DNA of 28,179 nt from Synergistaceae bacterium (GTDB lineage: Bacteria > Synergistota > Synergistia > Synergistales > Aminobacteriaceae). Both the position numbers and the translations under genes were made by a program. This document shows positions 15,955 to 24,422 of this stretch, piece by piece. Where the stretch lies: contig JAFTBT010000075.1 of the NCBI GenBank assembly GCA_017455085.1, positions 1-28,179 on the forward strand, given 5' to 3'. How positions within the stretch are numbered: position 1 is the stretch's first letter; every line of letters starts with the position of its first letter. The notes below the pieces were generated by a model that saw only the letters and a list, made by a program, of their open reading frames with translations, was not told where the DNA came from and made no database searches.

Positions 15955-17845
15955 CGTCAGGCAGTGATTTCTGTGAGAGTCTGCTCTGCTGCAAAATCTG
16001 CTCGGCGGTTAGCGTCCCGAATCGTGGCAAAAGTTCCTTGCACCGCTCCAGAATCTGTATAGCCGTCATCCCGTAAAGCTCCCGTTGTTCGAGCTGAGTC
16101 CCATGCTTCACGCAGACATCAGGCACTCCGAACCGCACAAGCCTCACCTGCGTATTGGTCTCCGCAATTCTGGCAGCAACAGCCTCACCGAGTCCCCCGG
16201 GCATGTAGTTTTCCTCGAACACCGCAACAAGAGTACTCCTCCCCAGAATCTCGTCCAGCACCTCAATATCCAGCGGCTTGATTCTCCGAGCGTCATACAC
16301 TGCCGGTACACTGAGGCCATATCTTCCTGCCTTTGCCCTCGCGTTGAGCATAGTGCTGACTGTCGCGCCATGTCCGAGCATCGTCCATAAAGAGCCGTCC
16401 TCGATTTTCACGATACCTCTTCCGTTTCCGTCAGAATCGGGGCTGAATTTCTTGTCGGGTATCAATCCGCGCGGGTAACGTATCAGTGTCGGGCCGGTGT
16501 TTGTTGACGCTTTGAGCATGGCCGCACGCAAAGAGTCCTCATCGCACGGAGCGTATATCTCAAGATTCGGAATCGCCCTGCACCAGGGAATATCCAGCAA
16601 TCCTTGATGAGTATCACCGTCAGAGCCCGCGAGTCCTGCCCTGTCCACCATGATCACAACAGGCAATTTCTGGAGCGCAATATCGTGCATGAGCTGATCC
16701 ATAGCCCGCTGCAAAAACGTCGAGTATATGAACACCCACGGGCGCATACCTCCGGCGGCTAGGCCTGCTGCCATCGTGAGCATGTGGCTCTCCGCTATAC
16801 CCACGTCAAAGAATCTTTTGGGGAAGTCCCGCGCAAACTGTTCGAGCTTCACTCCCGTAGCCATTGCTGCAGTGAAACACACTATGCGTTCGTCTTGGCG
16901 TGCTATGTCTTCGGCGATCTCACTTGCGGCTTCGCTCCATGTACGGCCTTTCCGTTCGTTCTCCGGTGCAAGCTGATGGTACTTCGTGGGGTTCTCTTCG
17001 GCTTCGTGAAGGCCTTTGCCCTTCTTCGTGGTGAAGTGCAGCAATACAGGCCGGTCGTAATTCTTCGCAAGCTCCAGTATCTCCTCCGCACGCTTGATGT
17101 TATGCCCGTCAAATGGTCCCCAGTACTTTATGCCGAGTTCGTCAAACATGTTGCTGGGTATTACGAGATTCCTGACGTGATCCCTGAATCCTCCGAGATA
17201 CTTCGTGAATCTCATGCCTATACGCTGCTTGATGTAGTTCTTTGCGCGGCGGTAAAACGTGTTCGCCGAGAGTCTGGCCAGCATTGTGGAGAATCCTCCG
17301 ACTCTGTCGCTGATGGAGTGCCTGTTGTCGTTGAGTATGATGATGATTTTGGTGTTGGTCTCCTGAACGTAATTCAGTGCCTCGAAGGCTAGGCCGTTGA
17401 TGAGTGCTGCGTCACCTATGAACGCGATGATGTGCCTGTTTTCGTGGAGGAGGTCTCTAGCTTTTGCGTAGCCCAATGCAGCAGATATTGACGTGCTGGA
17501 GTGCCCTGTGTTGAAGTGGTCTGCGGGACTCTCGTTGCGTCTGGGGAAGCCTGAAATTCCGTCCTTCTGCCTGAGCGTGTGGAACTTGTCGAACCTGTCC
17601 GTGAGTATCTTGTACGGGTACGATTGATGCCCCACATCGAAAATTATTCTGTCATTGAAGGGGTCAAATTTTCTCAACATTGCTATAGTCAGCTCGACTA
17701 CTCCCAATGATGAGCCGAGATGCCCCCCGTTTTTGCGCACGGTATCTACAATAACTGCCCGCACCTCCTCAGCCAGCACGGGCAGCTTGTCCTCGTCTAT
17801 GCGCAGTAAATCCTCGTGAGTAAATCCTTGCTTCAAGAAGTCCAT
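15944..17845 (-). CDS. dxs: 1-deoxy-D-xylulose-5-phosphate synthase
   Basis: 633 residues from ATG 17845, the usual family length. It condenses pyruvate and glyceraldehyde 3-phosphate in a thiamine-diphosphate-dependent reaction, the first step of the MEP isoprenoid route. Visible: GGHLGSSLGVVELTIAM (40-56), GHQSYPYKILTDR, GHSSTSISAALG (114-125), the ThDP-binding segment IGDAALINGLAFEALN ending in LNDN, WGPFDGHN, and the transketolase part VDRAGLAGSDGDTHQG. The ThDP motif has GDA where most family members have GDG, and SDGDTHQG replaces the more usual DGPTHHG; both look like lineage variation. ATG 17881 and TTG 17890 are upstream in-frame alternatives. 17845 was chosen because the family N-terminus aligns there, but its ribosome site is weak. 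Confidence 0.92.
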   Translation of the reverse strand: MDFLKQGFTHEDLLRIDEDKLPVLAEEVRAVIVDTVRKNGGHLGSSLGVVELTIAMLRKFDPFNDRIIFDVGHQSYPYKILTDRFDKFHTLRQKDGISGFPRRNESPADHFNTGHSSTSISAALGYAKARDLLHENRHIIAFIGDAALINGLAFEALNYVQETNTKIIIILNDNRHSISDRVGGFSTMLARLSANTFYRRAKNYIKQRIGMRFTKYLGGFRDHVRNLVIPSNMFDELGIKYWGPFDGHNIKRAEEILELAKNYDRPVLLHFTTKKGKGLHEAEENPTKYHQLAPENERKGRTWSEAASEIAEDIARQDERIVCFTAAMATGVKLEQFARDFPKRFFDVGIAESHMLTMAAGLAAGGMRPWVFIYSTFLQRAMDQLMHDIALQKLPVVIMVDRAGLAGSDGDTHQGLLDIPWCRAIPNLEIYAPCDEDSLRAAMLKASTNTGPTLIRYPRGLIPDKKFSPDSDGNGRGIVKIEDGSLWTMLGHGATVSTMLNARAKAGRYGLSVPAVYDARRIKPLDIEVLDEILGRSTLVAVFEENYMPGGLGEAVAARIAETNTQVRLVRFGVPDVCVKHGTQLEQRELYGMTAIQILERCKELLPRFGTLTAEQILQQSRLSQKSLPDDEG

Positions 17846-17858
17846 ATCACATTTAGTA

Positions 17859-19244
17859 TCACTCGAATTTACGGAACTCATACGCGGCAAACTGGGCTAT
17901 CAGTCTGAGCGAGGCTATCTGCGAACTGTCAAGCACTGTCCTTCCGTCATGGCCTGCACCTAGCGCGATCATCCCCACAAGAGAATTATCATCACACACC
18001 GGGAAAATGTACCTGATCCCTGATGCCTTCATTACGTCCTTCCACGGGCATCCGGCCAAGCCCCAAGACATGAATATAGAGTCCGGAGATTTCTCGGTGA
18101 TGTCGTAATTCGGTGCGCTGACCTTCGCGAATGAGACTGCTCCGCCCGGTGATGGCAGCAGTGTAGTATCTGCGGCGGCCTTGACGTGTCCGGTCCTGTG
18201 TTCGGAGATGGTGTAGCCCTTGCGTGAGGCGTTCCATGTCGCGAAAATGCAGTTAGTCATTCTGGATTGCTCGGTGAATATGTCCACAAGAAGGGAGTTG
18301 AACTTTTCGCTGGTGTCTGCTGCACGAAGAATCTTCAGGACGTTCGACAGCGATAACACCGTAAATTCTCCTGACGAAATATTTGCTTCGGCCTGCCTCG
18401 ATTGCGCGCGTAGGTTGTTGATGGCTATAGCCCTCACTGCGAGATTCCCCAACAACTCCATGAAATTCATAGTCTGCTCGTCCGGTAACTTGTCCCACTG
18501 GATGACGCAAAAGAGCCTGCAATTTCCTTCAGCCACCGGCAAAACTACCTCGACCGGAGAATCTGAACGTGTTATCACGGGCGCAGGAGGGAGGATCTGT
18601 GATGAGTATATGCCTTTACGTTCGGGGATGCTGTCTGCTTGGCCGTTGAAGACCGTCAAATAATTTCCTTCGTCCTTGAGAATCACGACAGACTTCGGGA
18701 AAAGACTCTCTTGCAGCACGTCAGTCAGAAACGACGCAAAATATTGCAACGGCATCGGCTCAAAGATCGAGGCGAGTGTGCTCTTTGTGGCGAGGATCAT
18801 GTACGACAGGCTGGAGAGCTTTTTCTCGGTGTCGGATATGTTTTTGACGGTCTGCCACAGCCTCACGAGTCCGGCGTAGGGTTTGAGTTCGTCAAGCAGT
18901 GCGGGGATGTTTGCGGGTTTGTCCTGCATGAGGATGTAGATCTGCCAGTGAGTGCCCCTGATTCTGATTACGCCCGGCCAAGAGTCTGTGCCTTCGGAAA
19001 AATCCAGCTCGTACGATTCGCGTGCAATGCCCTTCGTGAACAGAGCAGTAACCTCATCAGGGAGCTTCAGGCTTTGAGGAACGAGTCCGGCTGCGTCGAG
19101 TACGCTCAGGCTTCCGGAGTTGTCCGGCTCAACTATGAGAGCTTTGATGCCTTTATCGTTGAGGAAGTCAGTCAAGAGCTTTAATGCCCCGCCGTTTACG
19201 AGGAAGTCTATTTTTTTCTGGAGATCGTTAATGTTTTCGGGCAT
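17859..19244 (-). CDS. GAF-like domain protein, unknown function
   Basis: 461 residues, no signal peptide or membrane span. The C-terminal half (about 300-460) has a GAF-like pattern: a long helix, FNSLLVDIFTEQSRMTNCIFATWN, a conserved-looking GIRYIFPVCDDNSLVGMIALG strand pair, and a final helix SLRLIAQFAAYEF. A second, weaker GAF-like unit may lie at 150-280 (FLTDVLQESLFPKSVVIL...). No histidine kinase, GGDEF or HTH output domain follows, so it is not a complete classical signalling protein. It is first in a seven-gene minus run, and its start ATG 19244 has no strong ribosome site. Its 3' end lies within the upstream alternative starts of dxs. Function is not assigned. Confidence 0.7.
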   Translation of the reverse strand: MPENINDLQKKIDFLVNGGALKLLTDFLNDKGIKALIVEPDNSGSLSVLDAAGLVPQSLKLPDEVTALFTKGIARESYELDFSEGTDSWPGVIRIRGTHWQIYILMQDKPANIPALLDELKPYAGLVRLWQTVKNISDTEKKLSSLSYMILATKSTLASIFEPMPLQYFASFLTDVLQESLFPKSVVILKDEGNYLTVFNGQADSIPERKGIYSSQILPPAPVITRSDSPVEVVLPVAEGNCRLFCVIQWDKLPDEQTMNFMELLGNLAVRAIAINNLRAQSRQAEANISSGEFTVLSLSNVLKILRAADTSEKFNSLLVDIFTEQSRMTNCIFATWNASRKGYTISEHRTGHVKAAADTTLLPSPGGAVSFAKVSAPNYDITEKSPDSIFMSWGLAGCPWKDVMKASGIRYIFPVCDDNSLVGMIALGAGHDGRTVLDSSQIASLRLIAQFAAYEFRKFE

Positions 19245-19263
19245 GATACTAGAAAATACACCG

Positions 19264-19623
19264 TTACAGAAGACTTATAAAAAGCTGATACTTTTCTGCT
19301 CCCTTCCTTGTTCAACGCGTCCGTTTTTGCGATGTCCTGCTACTCACGTTTGGTATAACGCTCCGGTCGTGAAACACGCCGTAAGGCAAGGCTTCAATTC
19401 CCCGCTAACGTACGGGTACATAATTTTTACTCACTAATAAGGTTGAATATTTTGAGTGAAACTTGCCGTAGGCACGGACGAAACCACAGAACAGCTTGGT
19501 TATCGCCTCTAAATTTCTTCGTCCAACCCGCTATATTCAGTTTCCGATGAGATACCAAATGATGACGGGAATTATACCAGTCGTTAGCATGAGAGCAAAA
19601 TACTAGAGCTAAGTCTTCTGTAA
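19264..19623. repeat. 360-bp block bounded by perfect 14-bp inverted repeat
   Basis: TTACAGAAGACTTA at 19264-19277 is the exact reverse complement of TAAGTCTTCTGTAA at 19610-19623. Imperfect matching continues inward (GCTGATACTTTTCTGCTCCC on the left against GCTCTAGTATTTTGCTCTC on the right complement), giving ends of roughly 33-40 bp. Inside are two related segments, GTGAAACACGCCGTAAGGCA (19369) and GTGAAACTTGCCGTAGGCA (19456). No convincing protein frame fits. Possible readings are a MITE-like or decayed transposable element, or a long-range closing stem of a structured RNA. No flanking target duplication was found. Confidence 0.55.
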
Positions 19624-19642
19624 AACGATTTCCTCCTTTCAG

Positions 19643-19715
19643 TATAATTTTTAGTTGTGAGTGAAAATTTTTATTGCGTTTATTTTATCGCTTTTTGTCT
19701 CCAAAATCGTATAAT
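19643..19715 (+). promoter_or_regulatory. Candidate -10 elements upstream of flagellar operon
   Basis: Two TATAAT hexamers, at 19643-19648 and 19710-19715, lie in an AT-rich stretch before flbD. The second sits in ATCGTATAAT, close to the TCGTATAAT core of the two leader cassettes. Neither has a convincing -35, and no sigma-28 type sequence was seen. The rest of 19624-19781 shows no gene. Confidence 0.4.
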
Positions 19716-19781
19716 ATACCAATCAATATTATCTAGCACATAATTTTTCACACACATAATCTCATATTGAAGGGCTGGCGT

Positions 19782-20009
19782 TTGTCATTGATAGAATTAC
19801 ATCGGCTTAATGGTGATGCTTTTCTGCTTAATTCCGACATGATAGAAATGATTGAAGTAACGCCTGATACTGTCTTGCGCCTTCTGAACGGCCACAGATA
19901 TATCGTCAAGGAAAAAGTTCGGGATGTGTACAAGAAAATTATCGCCTTCAGGAGAGCTGCAGGATATACATGCATAATCGCGAACACTGCGGACGAATCA
20001 AAGGAATAA
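19782..20009 (+). CDS. flbD: FlbD-family flagellar protein
   Basis: 75 residues from TTG 19782. FlbD proteins are small, of unknown exact function, and lie directly before motA in many flagellar operons. The typical opening IELHRLNG, then FLLNSDMIEMIEVTPDTVLRLLNGHRYIVKE, matches the family. Three in-frame TTG codons are possible (19767, 19782 and 19788). 19782 has AAGGG seven bases upstream; 19788 would give the shorter family-like opening MIELHRLNG. motA begins 21 bases downstream, so this is the first gene of the flagellar operon. Confidence 0.85.
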   Translation: MSLIELHRLNGDAFLLNSDMIEMIEVTPDTVLRLLNGHRYIVKEKVRDVYKKIIAFRRAAGYTCIIANTADESKE

Positions 20010-20030
20010 TACAGCAGAGGTGAACCTGTT

Positions 20031-20804
20031 TTGGATTTAACGAGTCTTATAGGATTTCTAGGTACATGGATTCTAGTCATTGCGTCAATGGCTTCTGGCG
20101 GAAACTTAGGCGCATACATCGATATTCCCTCAGTCATGATCACACTGGGCGGAGCTTTGGGAGCTACAGTAATCTCGAACCCCGGCGACCGTCTCAAAGC
20201 TGTGGGAGGCTGCCTAAAAACCGTGTTCATGTTTCAGGCACCCGACCTTGTGGGAATGGTGCAAATGATCGTCAGCTTCGCAGAGAAAGCCCGGCGTGAA
20301 GGCCTGCTCTCACTTGAGGCTGATGTTGCTGAAGTTGACAGCGAGTTCATGCGCAAAGCAATACAGCTCGTAGTTGACGGTACAGACCCGGAATTAGTGA
20401 GGGCAATCCTAGATACAGAAATCGGAGTCTTTGAGGACAGGCACTCGGCCAATAAAACAGTGTTCGACAACCTCGCGGAGTTCGGGCCGTCGTTCGGAAT
20501 GATAGGCACACTTATCGGGCTAATCGCAATGCTGGGAAACCTCGCGGACGTGAGCGCACTCGGTCCCGGAATGGCGGTTGCACTCATCACTACAATGTAC
20601 GGCTCAATGCTTGCGAACATGTTTGCGATTCCGACCAGCAAGAAACTCGCGGCACGATCTGCGCAGGAAGTGAAGGCTATGGAGCTGATGGTCGAGGGTA
20701 TACTCGCGATTCAGGCCGGAGAAAACCCCCGCATAGTTGAGGAAAAACTGAAGGTATACCTGCCTCCAGCAATGCGTGAAGCCTTCAATCAGGAGGAAGC
20801 ATAA
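20031..20804 (+). CDS. motA: Flagellar stator protein MotA
   Basis: 257 residues, normal length. MotA forms the ion channel of the flagellar stator with MotB in the inner membrane. Four membrane spans are visible: GFLGTWILVIASMASGG near 8-24, SVMITLGGALGATVIS near 34-49, then FGPSFGMIGTLIGLIAML near 152-169 and GPGMAVALITTMYGSMLANMFA near 179-200. The cytoplasmic loop between spans 2 and 3 is of family length. The start is TTG with AGAGGTGA upstream. The coupling ion (proton or sodium) cannot be told from this reading. Confidence 0.95.
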   Translation: MDLTSLIGFLGTWILVIASMASGGNLGAYIDIPSVMITLGGALGATVISNPGDRLKAVGGCLKTVFMFQAPDLVGMVQMIVSFAEKARREGLLSLEADVAEVDSEFMRKAIQLVVDGTDPELVRAILDTEIGVFEDRHSANKTVFDNLAEFGPSFGMIGTLIGLIAMLGNLADVSALGPGMAVALITTMYGSMLANMFAIPTSKKLAARSAQEVKAMELMVEGILAIQAGENPRIVEEKLKVYLPPAMREAFNQEEA

Positions 20805-20806
20805 CT

Positions 20807-21535
20807 ATGGCACGACAGAAAAAGCCTGAAGAGCCGGGACTCTCCGCACCGTTCTACATGAGTACGTACGGGGACATGATCACGCTGGTGCTGTGTTTCT
20901 TCATACTGTTGTTCGCAATGTCGTCGATAGATGCCCAGAAATTCCAGAAGGCTTTGCTTTCTCTGAGGGGATCACTGGGAGTCCTGAAGGGCGGAGTCAC
21001 GACAGAAGAATCACAAGACCCGAATAAAAGCGGCGAGATGGGAACGAGTCCCGGAGCAAGTGAACGGCTGGAGCTGGATACGCGGCATGTGGCGTACACA
21101 CTGAACAGCTATTTACGTTCGGAGAATCTGACGCGGGATATACAGGTGTCGATAAATCAGCGTGGTGTGGCCGTGTCGATAAGCGACCAGTTTTTGTTCC
21201 AGCCCGGGCGTGCGGACTTGAGGCCTGAGGGACAAAGAGCGTTGTACAAAATTTCGGAGCTTGTGAGGGAGCATGTGCCGTTTGCGGCAGTGGAAGGGCA
21301 TACGGACTCCGGAAGGCTGCAGGGCGGAATTTATCGGGACAACTGGGGATTGAGTGCGATGCGGGCTGCGGCGGTTGCGAGCTACATGGAGAGCGCGGGA
21401 GGCTTTGAGGCTACGAAACTTCAGGCAACAGGATTCAGTTCTGCACAGCCGATTGTGCCTAATGACACTTCAGAACACAGGGCCTTGAACCGCAGAGTTG
21501 AGATAGTATTTTTGTCGCAGTACCCTAAACGTTAA
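20807..21535 (+). CDS. motB: Flagellar stator protein MotB
   Basis: 242 residues. A short cytoplasmic tail leads into one membrane span, YGDMITLVLCFFILLFAMS, with ion-binding Asp23. A periplasmic plug/linker follows, then an OmpA-like peptidoglycan-binding domain: FLFQPGRADLRPEG, VEGHTDSG near 164, NWGLSAMRAAAVASYM and HRALNRRVEIVF at the end. It anchors the MotA channel to the cell wall. The gene begins two bases after motA. Confidence 0.95.
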   Translation: MARQKKPEEPGLSAPFYMSTYGDMITLVLCFFILLFAMSSIDAQKFQKALLSLRGSLGVLKGGVTTEESQDPNKSGEMGTSPGASERLELDTRHVAYTLNSYLRSENLTRDIQVSINQRGVAVSISDQFLFQPGRADLRPEGQRALYKISELVREHVPFAAVEGHTDSGRLQGGIYRDNWGLSAMRAAAVASYMESAGGFEATKLQATGFSSAQPIVPNDTSEHRALNRRVEIVFLSQYPKR

Positions 21536-21553
21536 GGAGGATATATACATTTC

Positions 21554-22009
21554 ATGAAGCGCATACTGATTTTTGCAATAGTAGGACTCGTAATGTTCGG
21601 GGCAGGTTTCGGAGGAGGCTTGATTCTCGGCCGCACTATGGCTCCCAAAGACGAAAACGAGATCGGTCAAGGAAAAGTCATCCAGAATCCCGGGCCTGTG
21701 GTCTCAATCGGACAGTTCACCAGCAACTTGGCCGGAGCAGGCCGCCACGTACTCGACTGCACACTCTCGCTTGAGCTTGTGGAGAAAGAAGGAGCCTCAG
21801 CACTTGTGCAATCACCCGGCTGGATGAACAGAATCCGCAGCACAATATTCATGCTCATCAAGGACAGAAAATATGACGACCTCAACAGCGCAGAAGGTGC
21901 ACTCCAGTTCGCAGGAGACATCAAGCGTGAACTCAACTCAATGCTCCCGGATGTCGGCGGAGAACCTCCTGTGACTAACGTCCTGTTCGAGAGCATGATT
22001 ATCCAGTAG
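21554..22009 (+). CDS. fliL: Flagellar basal-body protein FliL
   Basis: 151 residues, start ATG 21554 with AAGGAGG upstream. One N-terminal membrane span (ILIFAIVGLVMFGAGFGGGL, about 4-23) is followed by a periplasmic FliL domain: GQFTSNLAG...RHVLDCTLSLELVEKEG in the middle and a C-terminal VTNVLFESMIIQ strand. FliL associates with the stator and supports torque. Position between motB and fliM is typical. Confidence 0.92.
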   Translation: MKRILIFAIVGLVMFGAGFGGGLILGRTMAPKDENEIGQGKVIQNPGPVVSIGQFTSNLAGAGRHVLDCTLSLELVEKEGASALVQSPGWMNRIRSTIFMLIKDRKYDDLNSAEGALQFAGDIKRELNSMLPDVGGEPPVTNVLFESMIIQ

Positions 22010-22017
22010 GTACACTT

Positions 22018-23034
22018 ATGGCCGATGTATTATCACAAAATGCTATAGACGACCTCCTGAAGTCCATATCAGGCGGAGCAGACATCAGCGCAATCGCTAA
22101 CCAGATTGACGAGAACGCAAAGCTCAAGGTCTACGATTTCAAACGTCCCGACAAGTTCAGCAAGGATCAGTTACGCGCTATCCAGATGATTCACGAGTCA
22201 TTTGCCCGGCAGATGACTACGGTGCTTTCGACTCTGATACGGTCTATAGTCTCCGCAGAAGTGGCTTCGGTTGAGCAGCTAGCCTACGAGGAATTTGTGA
22301 ACTATATGGTTCAGCCCACAGTGATCGGCATGATCGAGATGCACCCCTTCGAGGGAAGTATGTTAATCGAGATTAATCCGGCGTTGGTGTTCACGATGAT
22401 TGACAGGATGCTCGGAGGCAAAGGCACATTTTTGGGCGTTACCAGAGAACTCACAGACATAGAGAAGACAGTAATAGAGCGCGTGATCATGAGGATACTC
22501 GAATTGCTGGAGGATAGCTGGAGTACGGTTGTAGATGTCCGCTTCAGGTTCGAGAGCATGGAGAGCAACCCGTTTTTCGTGCAGATATGTTCTCCGAGCG
22601 ATATGGTGCTTGTGGTGATCATGAAGCTGCGAGTCTCTGACGTTGAGGGAATGGTGAGCTTATGCTTCCCGTATTTCCTGATAGAGCCGATTATGGACAG
22701 ATTATCATCACAGCAGTGGTTTGCGTCCACCAGCCACAAAGCAGATGACGAAATTCGTACGTGGCTCAATAATTCCGTGATGCAGGTGAAAATGCCAATG
22801 GCTATGGAGCTGGGACATACGGTGTTATCTCTTGCGGATGTGTATGCTCTTCAGGTTGGTGATGTCATAAAACTTGATGAGCTTAAGAATTCGGAAATAG
22901 ACGTACGTGTTGGCAATCAGATACGCTTCAAGGCAAGACCCGGCACCAAAAACGGGCATATGGCGGTTGAGTTGACGCAGGTGCTATCGCAGGACATGCC
23001 CATACCAGAACCAGATAAAGGAGACAAAAAATAG
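22018..23034 (+). CDS. fliM: Flagellar motor switch protein FliM
   Basis: 338 residues, full length. The N-terminal VLSQNAIDDLLKSISGG is the conserved CheY-P-binding peptide (LSQxEIDxLL type). It is followed by KVYDFKRPDKFSKDQLRAI and the CheC-like middle domain, with the conserved LIEINPALVFTMIDRMLGG near 116-134. The C-terminal SpoA domain (about 250-325) binds FliN/FliY: LADVYALQVGDVIKLDEL. FliM forms the middle of the C-ring. The next gene starts at the base after the stop. Confidence 0.95.
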   Translation: MADVLSQNAIDDLLKSISGGADISAIANQIDENAKLKVYDFKRPDKFSKDQLRAIQMIHESFARQMTTVLSTLIRSIVSAEVASVEQLAYEEFVNYMVQPTVIGMIEMHPFEGSMLIEINPALVFTMIDRMLGGKGTFLGVTRELTDIEKTVIERVIMRILELLEDSWSTVVDVRFRFESMESNPFFVQICSPSDMVLVVIMKLRVSDVEGMVSLCFPYFLIEPIMDRLSSQQWFASTSHKADDEIRTWLNNSVMQVKMPMAMELGHTVLSLADVYALQVGDVIKLDELKNSEIDVRVGNQIRFKARPGTKNGHMAVELTQVLSQDMPIPEPDKGDKK

Positions 23035-24087
23035 ATGCCTGACGATTTATTAAGCCCTGACGAAATTAACGCGTTATTGTCCGGAGGTTTGGACTTGGGA
23101 GACTCTTCCGATGAGATTTCTGATGCAGATTCCGAACAGCTCGCAAAAGTAGCAGACACCTTCGCGAATTCCGAGAACAGCGTCATCAACATGCTGGCCG
23201 GGAAAAATGTTACTACTAATGTGAATCCGCCGGAGATCAAGACTCAGGAAGAATTTACCGCAGATTTTTCTGAACTGCCGTTTATCTTTTCGAGTACGTT
23301 CGGAGGTTTTGACGACAAGCCTTTATCGCTCGTTGTCGAACAAAGAGGCGCACTCACTCTCGCGGGTCTAATGATGGGCAACGGCGGCGAAGAGATTCCT
23401 GACCCCAGCGACCTGCACTGGAACGCTGCTCAGGAGGGAATCAGTCAGGTTGTGGGAAGTGCCTTCACGAGTCTAAGCGCACTGCTCGGCGGAAGACGAC
23501 TCATGCCCAACAACAGCCTTTCTTCAGTGGCCGAAGACAACTGGATAGCAATTGCTGTAGAGCCTGCCGACAAAAAATTATGGATCAGCCGCGTAAATGT
23601 CAGCATAGACGGACTGAAGCCGTTCAACATATGGCTGTGCCTGACGCTGGATGATGCACTCGATATCGCGGGAGCTATGCGCGGAGGAAATAAACCGCCC
23701 GAACCTGCAAACACTAACCCAACTGGAGGAGGGAGCAACATGGGAGTAGGACGACAGAACACAGGCCCGGCAGTGGACGTGAGGCCTGCAGCATTTCAGC
23801 CTTTGGGAGGCACTGGAGGCGGAGGAGCTCCGAGTCCGATAGACCTGATTGCGGATATACCTGTGCGGGTTACTGTTGAGCTGGGGAAAGCTAGAAAGAG
23901 TGTGTCGGAGATTCTTGCGCTGACTGCTGGAGCGGTGGTAGAGCTGGACAAGATGGCGGGTGAGCCGGTGGATATTCTCGTCAACGGAAAATTGATCGCA
24001 CACGGTGAAGTTGTCGTGATAGATGAGAATTTCGGTGTTAGAATCACGGACATAATACCCGGAGGAGCAGCGCGGGCAGCGTCATAA
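23035..24087 (+). CDS. fliY: Flagellar switch protein FliY (FliN-type SpoA domain)
   Basis: 350 residues, much longer than a plain FliN. It opens with LLSPDEINALLSGG, a second CheY-binding-like peptide. A CheC-like region is plausible at about 80-225. A low-complexity Gly/Pro/Asn linker spans roughly 220-265, and the C-terminal SpoA/FliN domain (about 268-345) has DIPVRVTVELGKARKSVSEI, VVELDKMAGEPVDILVNGKL and GEVVVIDENFGVRITDI. This architecture is FliY, which in Gram-positive and related lineages can dephosphorylate CheY-P as well as build the switch. Whether the catalytic residues of the CheC-like domain are present was not resolved. Confidence 0.9.
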   Translation: MPDDLLSPDEINALLSGGLDLGDSSDEISDADSEQLAKVADTFANSENSVINMLAGKNVTTNVNPPEIKTQEEFTADFSELPFIFSSTFGGFDDKPLSLVVEQRGALTLAGLMMGNGGEEIPDPSDLHWNAAQEGISQVVGSAFTSLSALLGGRRLMPNNSLSSVAEDNWIAIAVEPADKKLWISRVNVSIDGLKPFNIWLCLTLDDALDIAGAMRGGNKPPEPANTNPTGGGSNMGVGRQNTGPAVDVRPAAFQPLGGTGGGGAPSPIDLIADIPVRVTVELGKARKSVSEILALTAGAVVELDKMAGEPVDILVNGKLIAHGEVVVIDENFGVRITDIIPGGAARAAS

Positions 24088-24108
24088 AATCACAGGGAAT
24101 CCCCAAGT

Positions 24109-24132
24109 TTTACAACTACATTTACAACTACA
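24109..24132. repeat. Perfect 12-bp tandem duplication
   Basis: TTTACAACTACA occurs twice in direct succession, 21 bases after the fliY stop. No function is apparent. Confidence 0.8.
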
Positions 24133-24226
24133 AAAATGTATCATGAGTCTCGATGTGAACAAGTTTTACGTGCGAGGCTTTTTTGTTATGAATGCGATTA
24201 TTTTTTTGCCTCATGTGTTCGGATTC

Positions 24227-24319
24227 TGAATGCATGTGTTTACGTGCGAGCTGTGAGGCAGATTGCGGGCAGTGATATTTTTGCCTTCATGAATGCATGT
24301 GTTTACGTGCGAGCTGTGA
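24227..24319 (+). repeat. Two perfect 30-bp direct repeats upstream of cheY
   Basis: Identical 30-bp copies at 24227-24256 and 24290-24319, period 63 bp, with weaker similarity between the following spacers (GGCAGATTG... and ATCGGATTG...). A decayed third copy near 24164-24175 keeps TTTACGTGCGAG in part. Each copy can fold a short hairpin, GCATGT-GTTT-ACGTGC. They occupy the 335-bp gap between fliY and cheY. Confidence 0.8.
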
Positions 24320-24362
24320 ATCGGATTGTCAGCAGTCTCATAAAAATTTTTGGCTTCTTTCG

Positions 24363-24371
24363 TGTTATAAT
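24363..24371 (+). promoter_or_regulatory. cheY: Extended -10 promoter for cheY
   Basis: TGTTATAAT (TGn-TATAAT) ends 51 bases before the cheY ATG. No matching -35 is needed for an extended -10. It suggests cheY and the export genes can be transcribed separately from motA-fliY. Confidence 0.55.
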
Positions 24372-24422
24372 TCAGGAGAATTTTCCAGACACTATTATTA
24401 TTCATTTGGAGGAGTTTCCATA

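Noticed and set aside
19120..19437. 105-aa plus-strand frame spanning the inverted-repeat block
   Set aside because: It begins antisense to the GAF-like gene, has no ribosome site, and does not resemble a transposase.
19245..19642. tmRNA or RNase P RNA hidden in the 360-bp block
   Set aside because: The length and closing stem were suggestive, but no alanine-tRNA-like ends, tag peptide, or conserved RNase P core segments were found on either strand.
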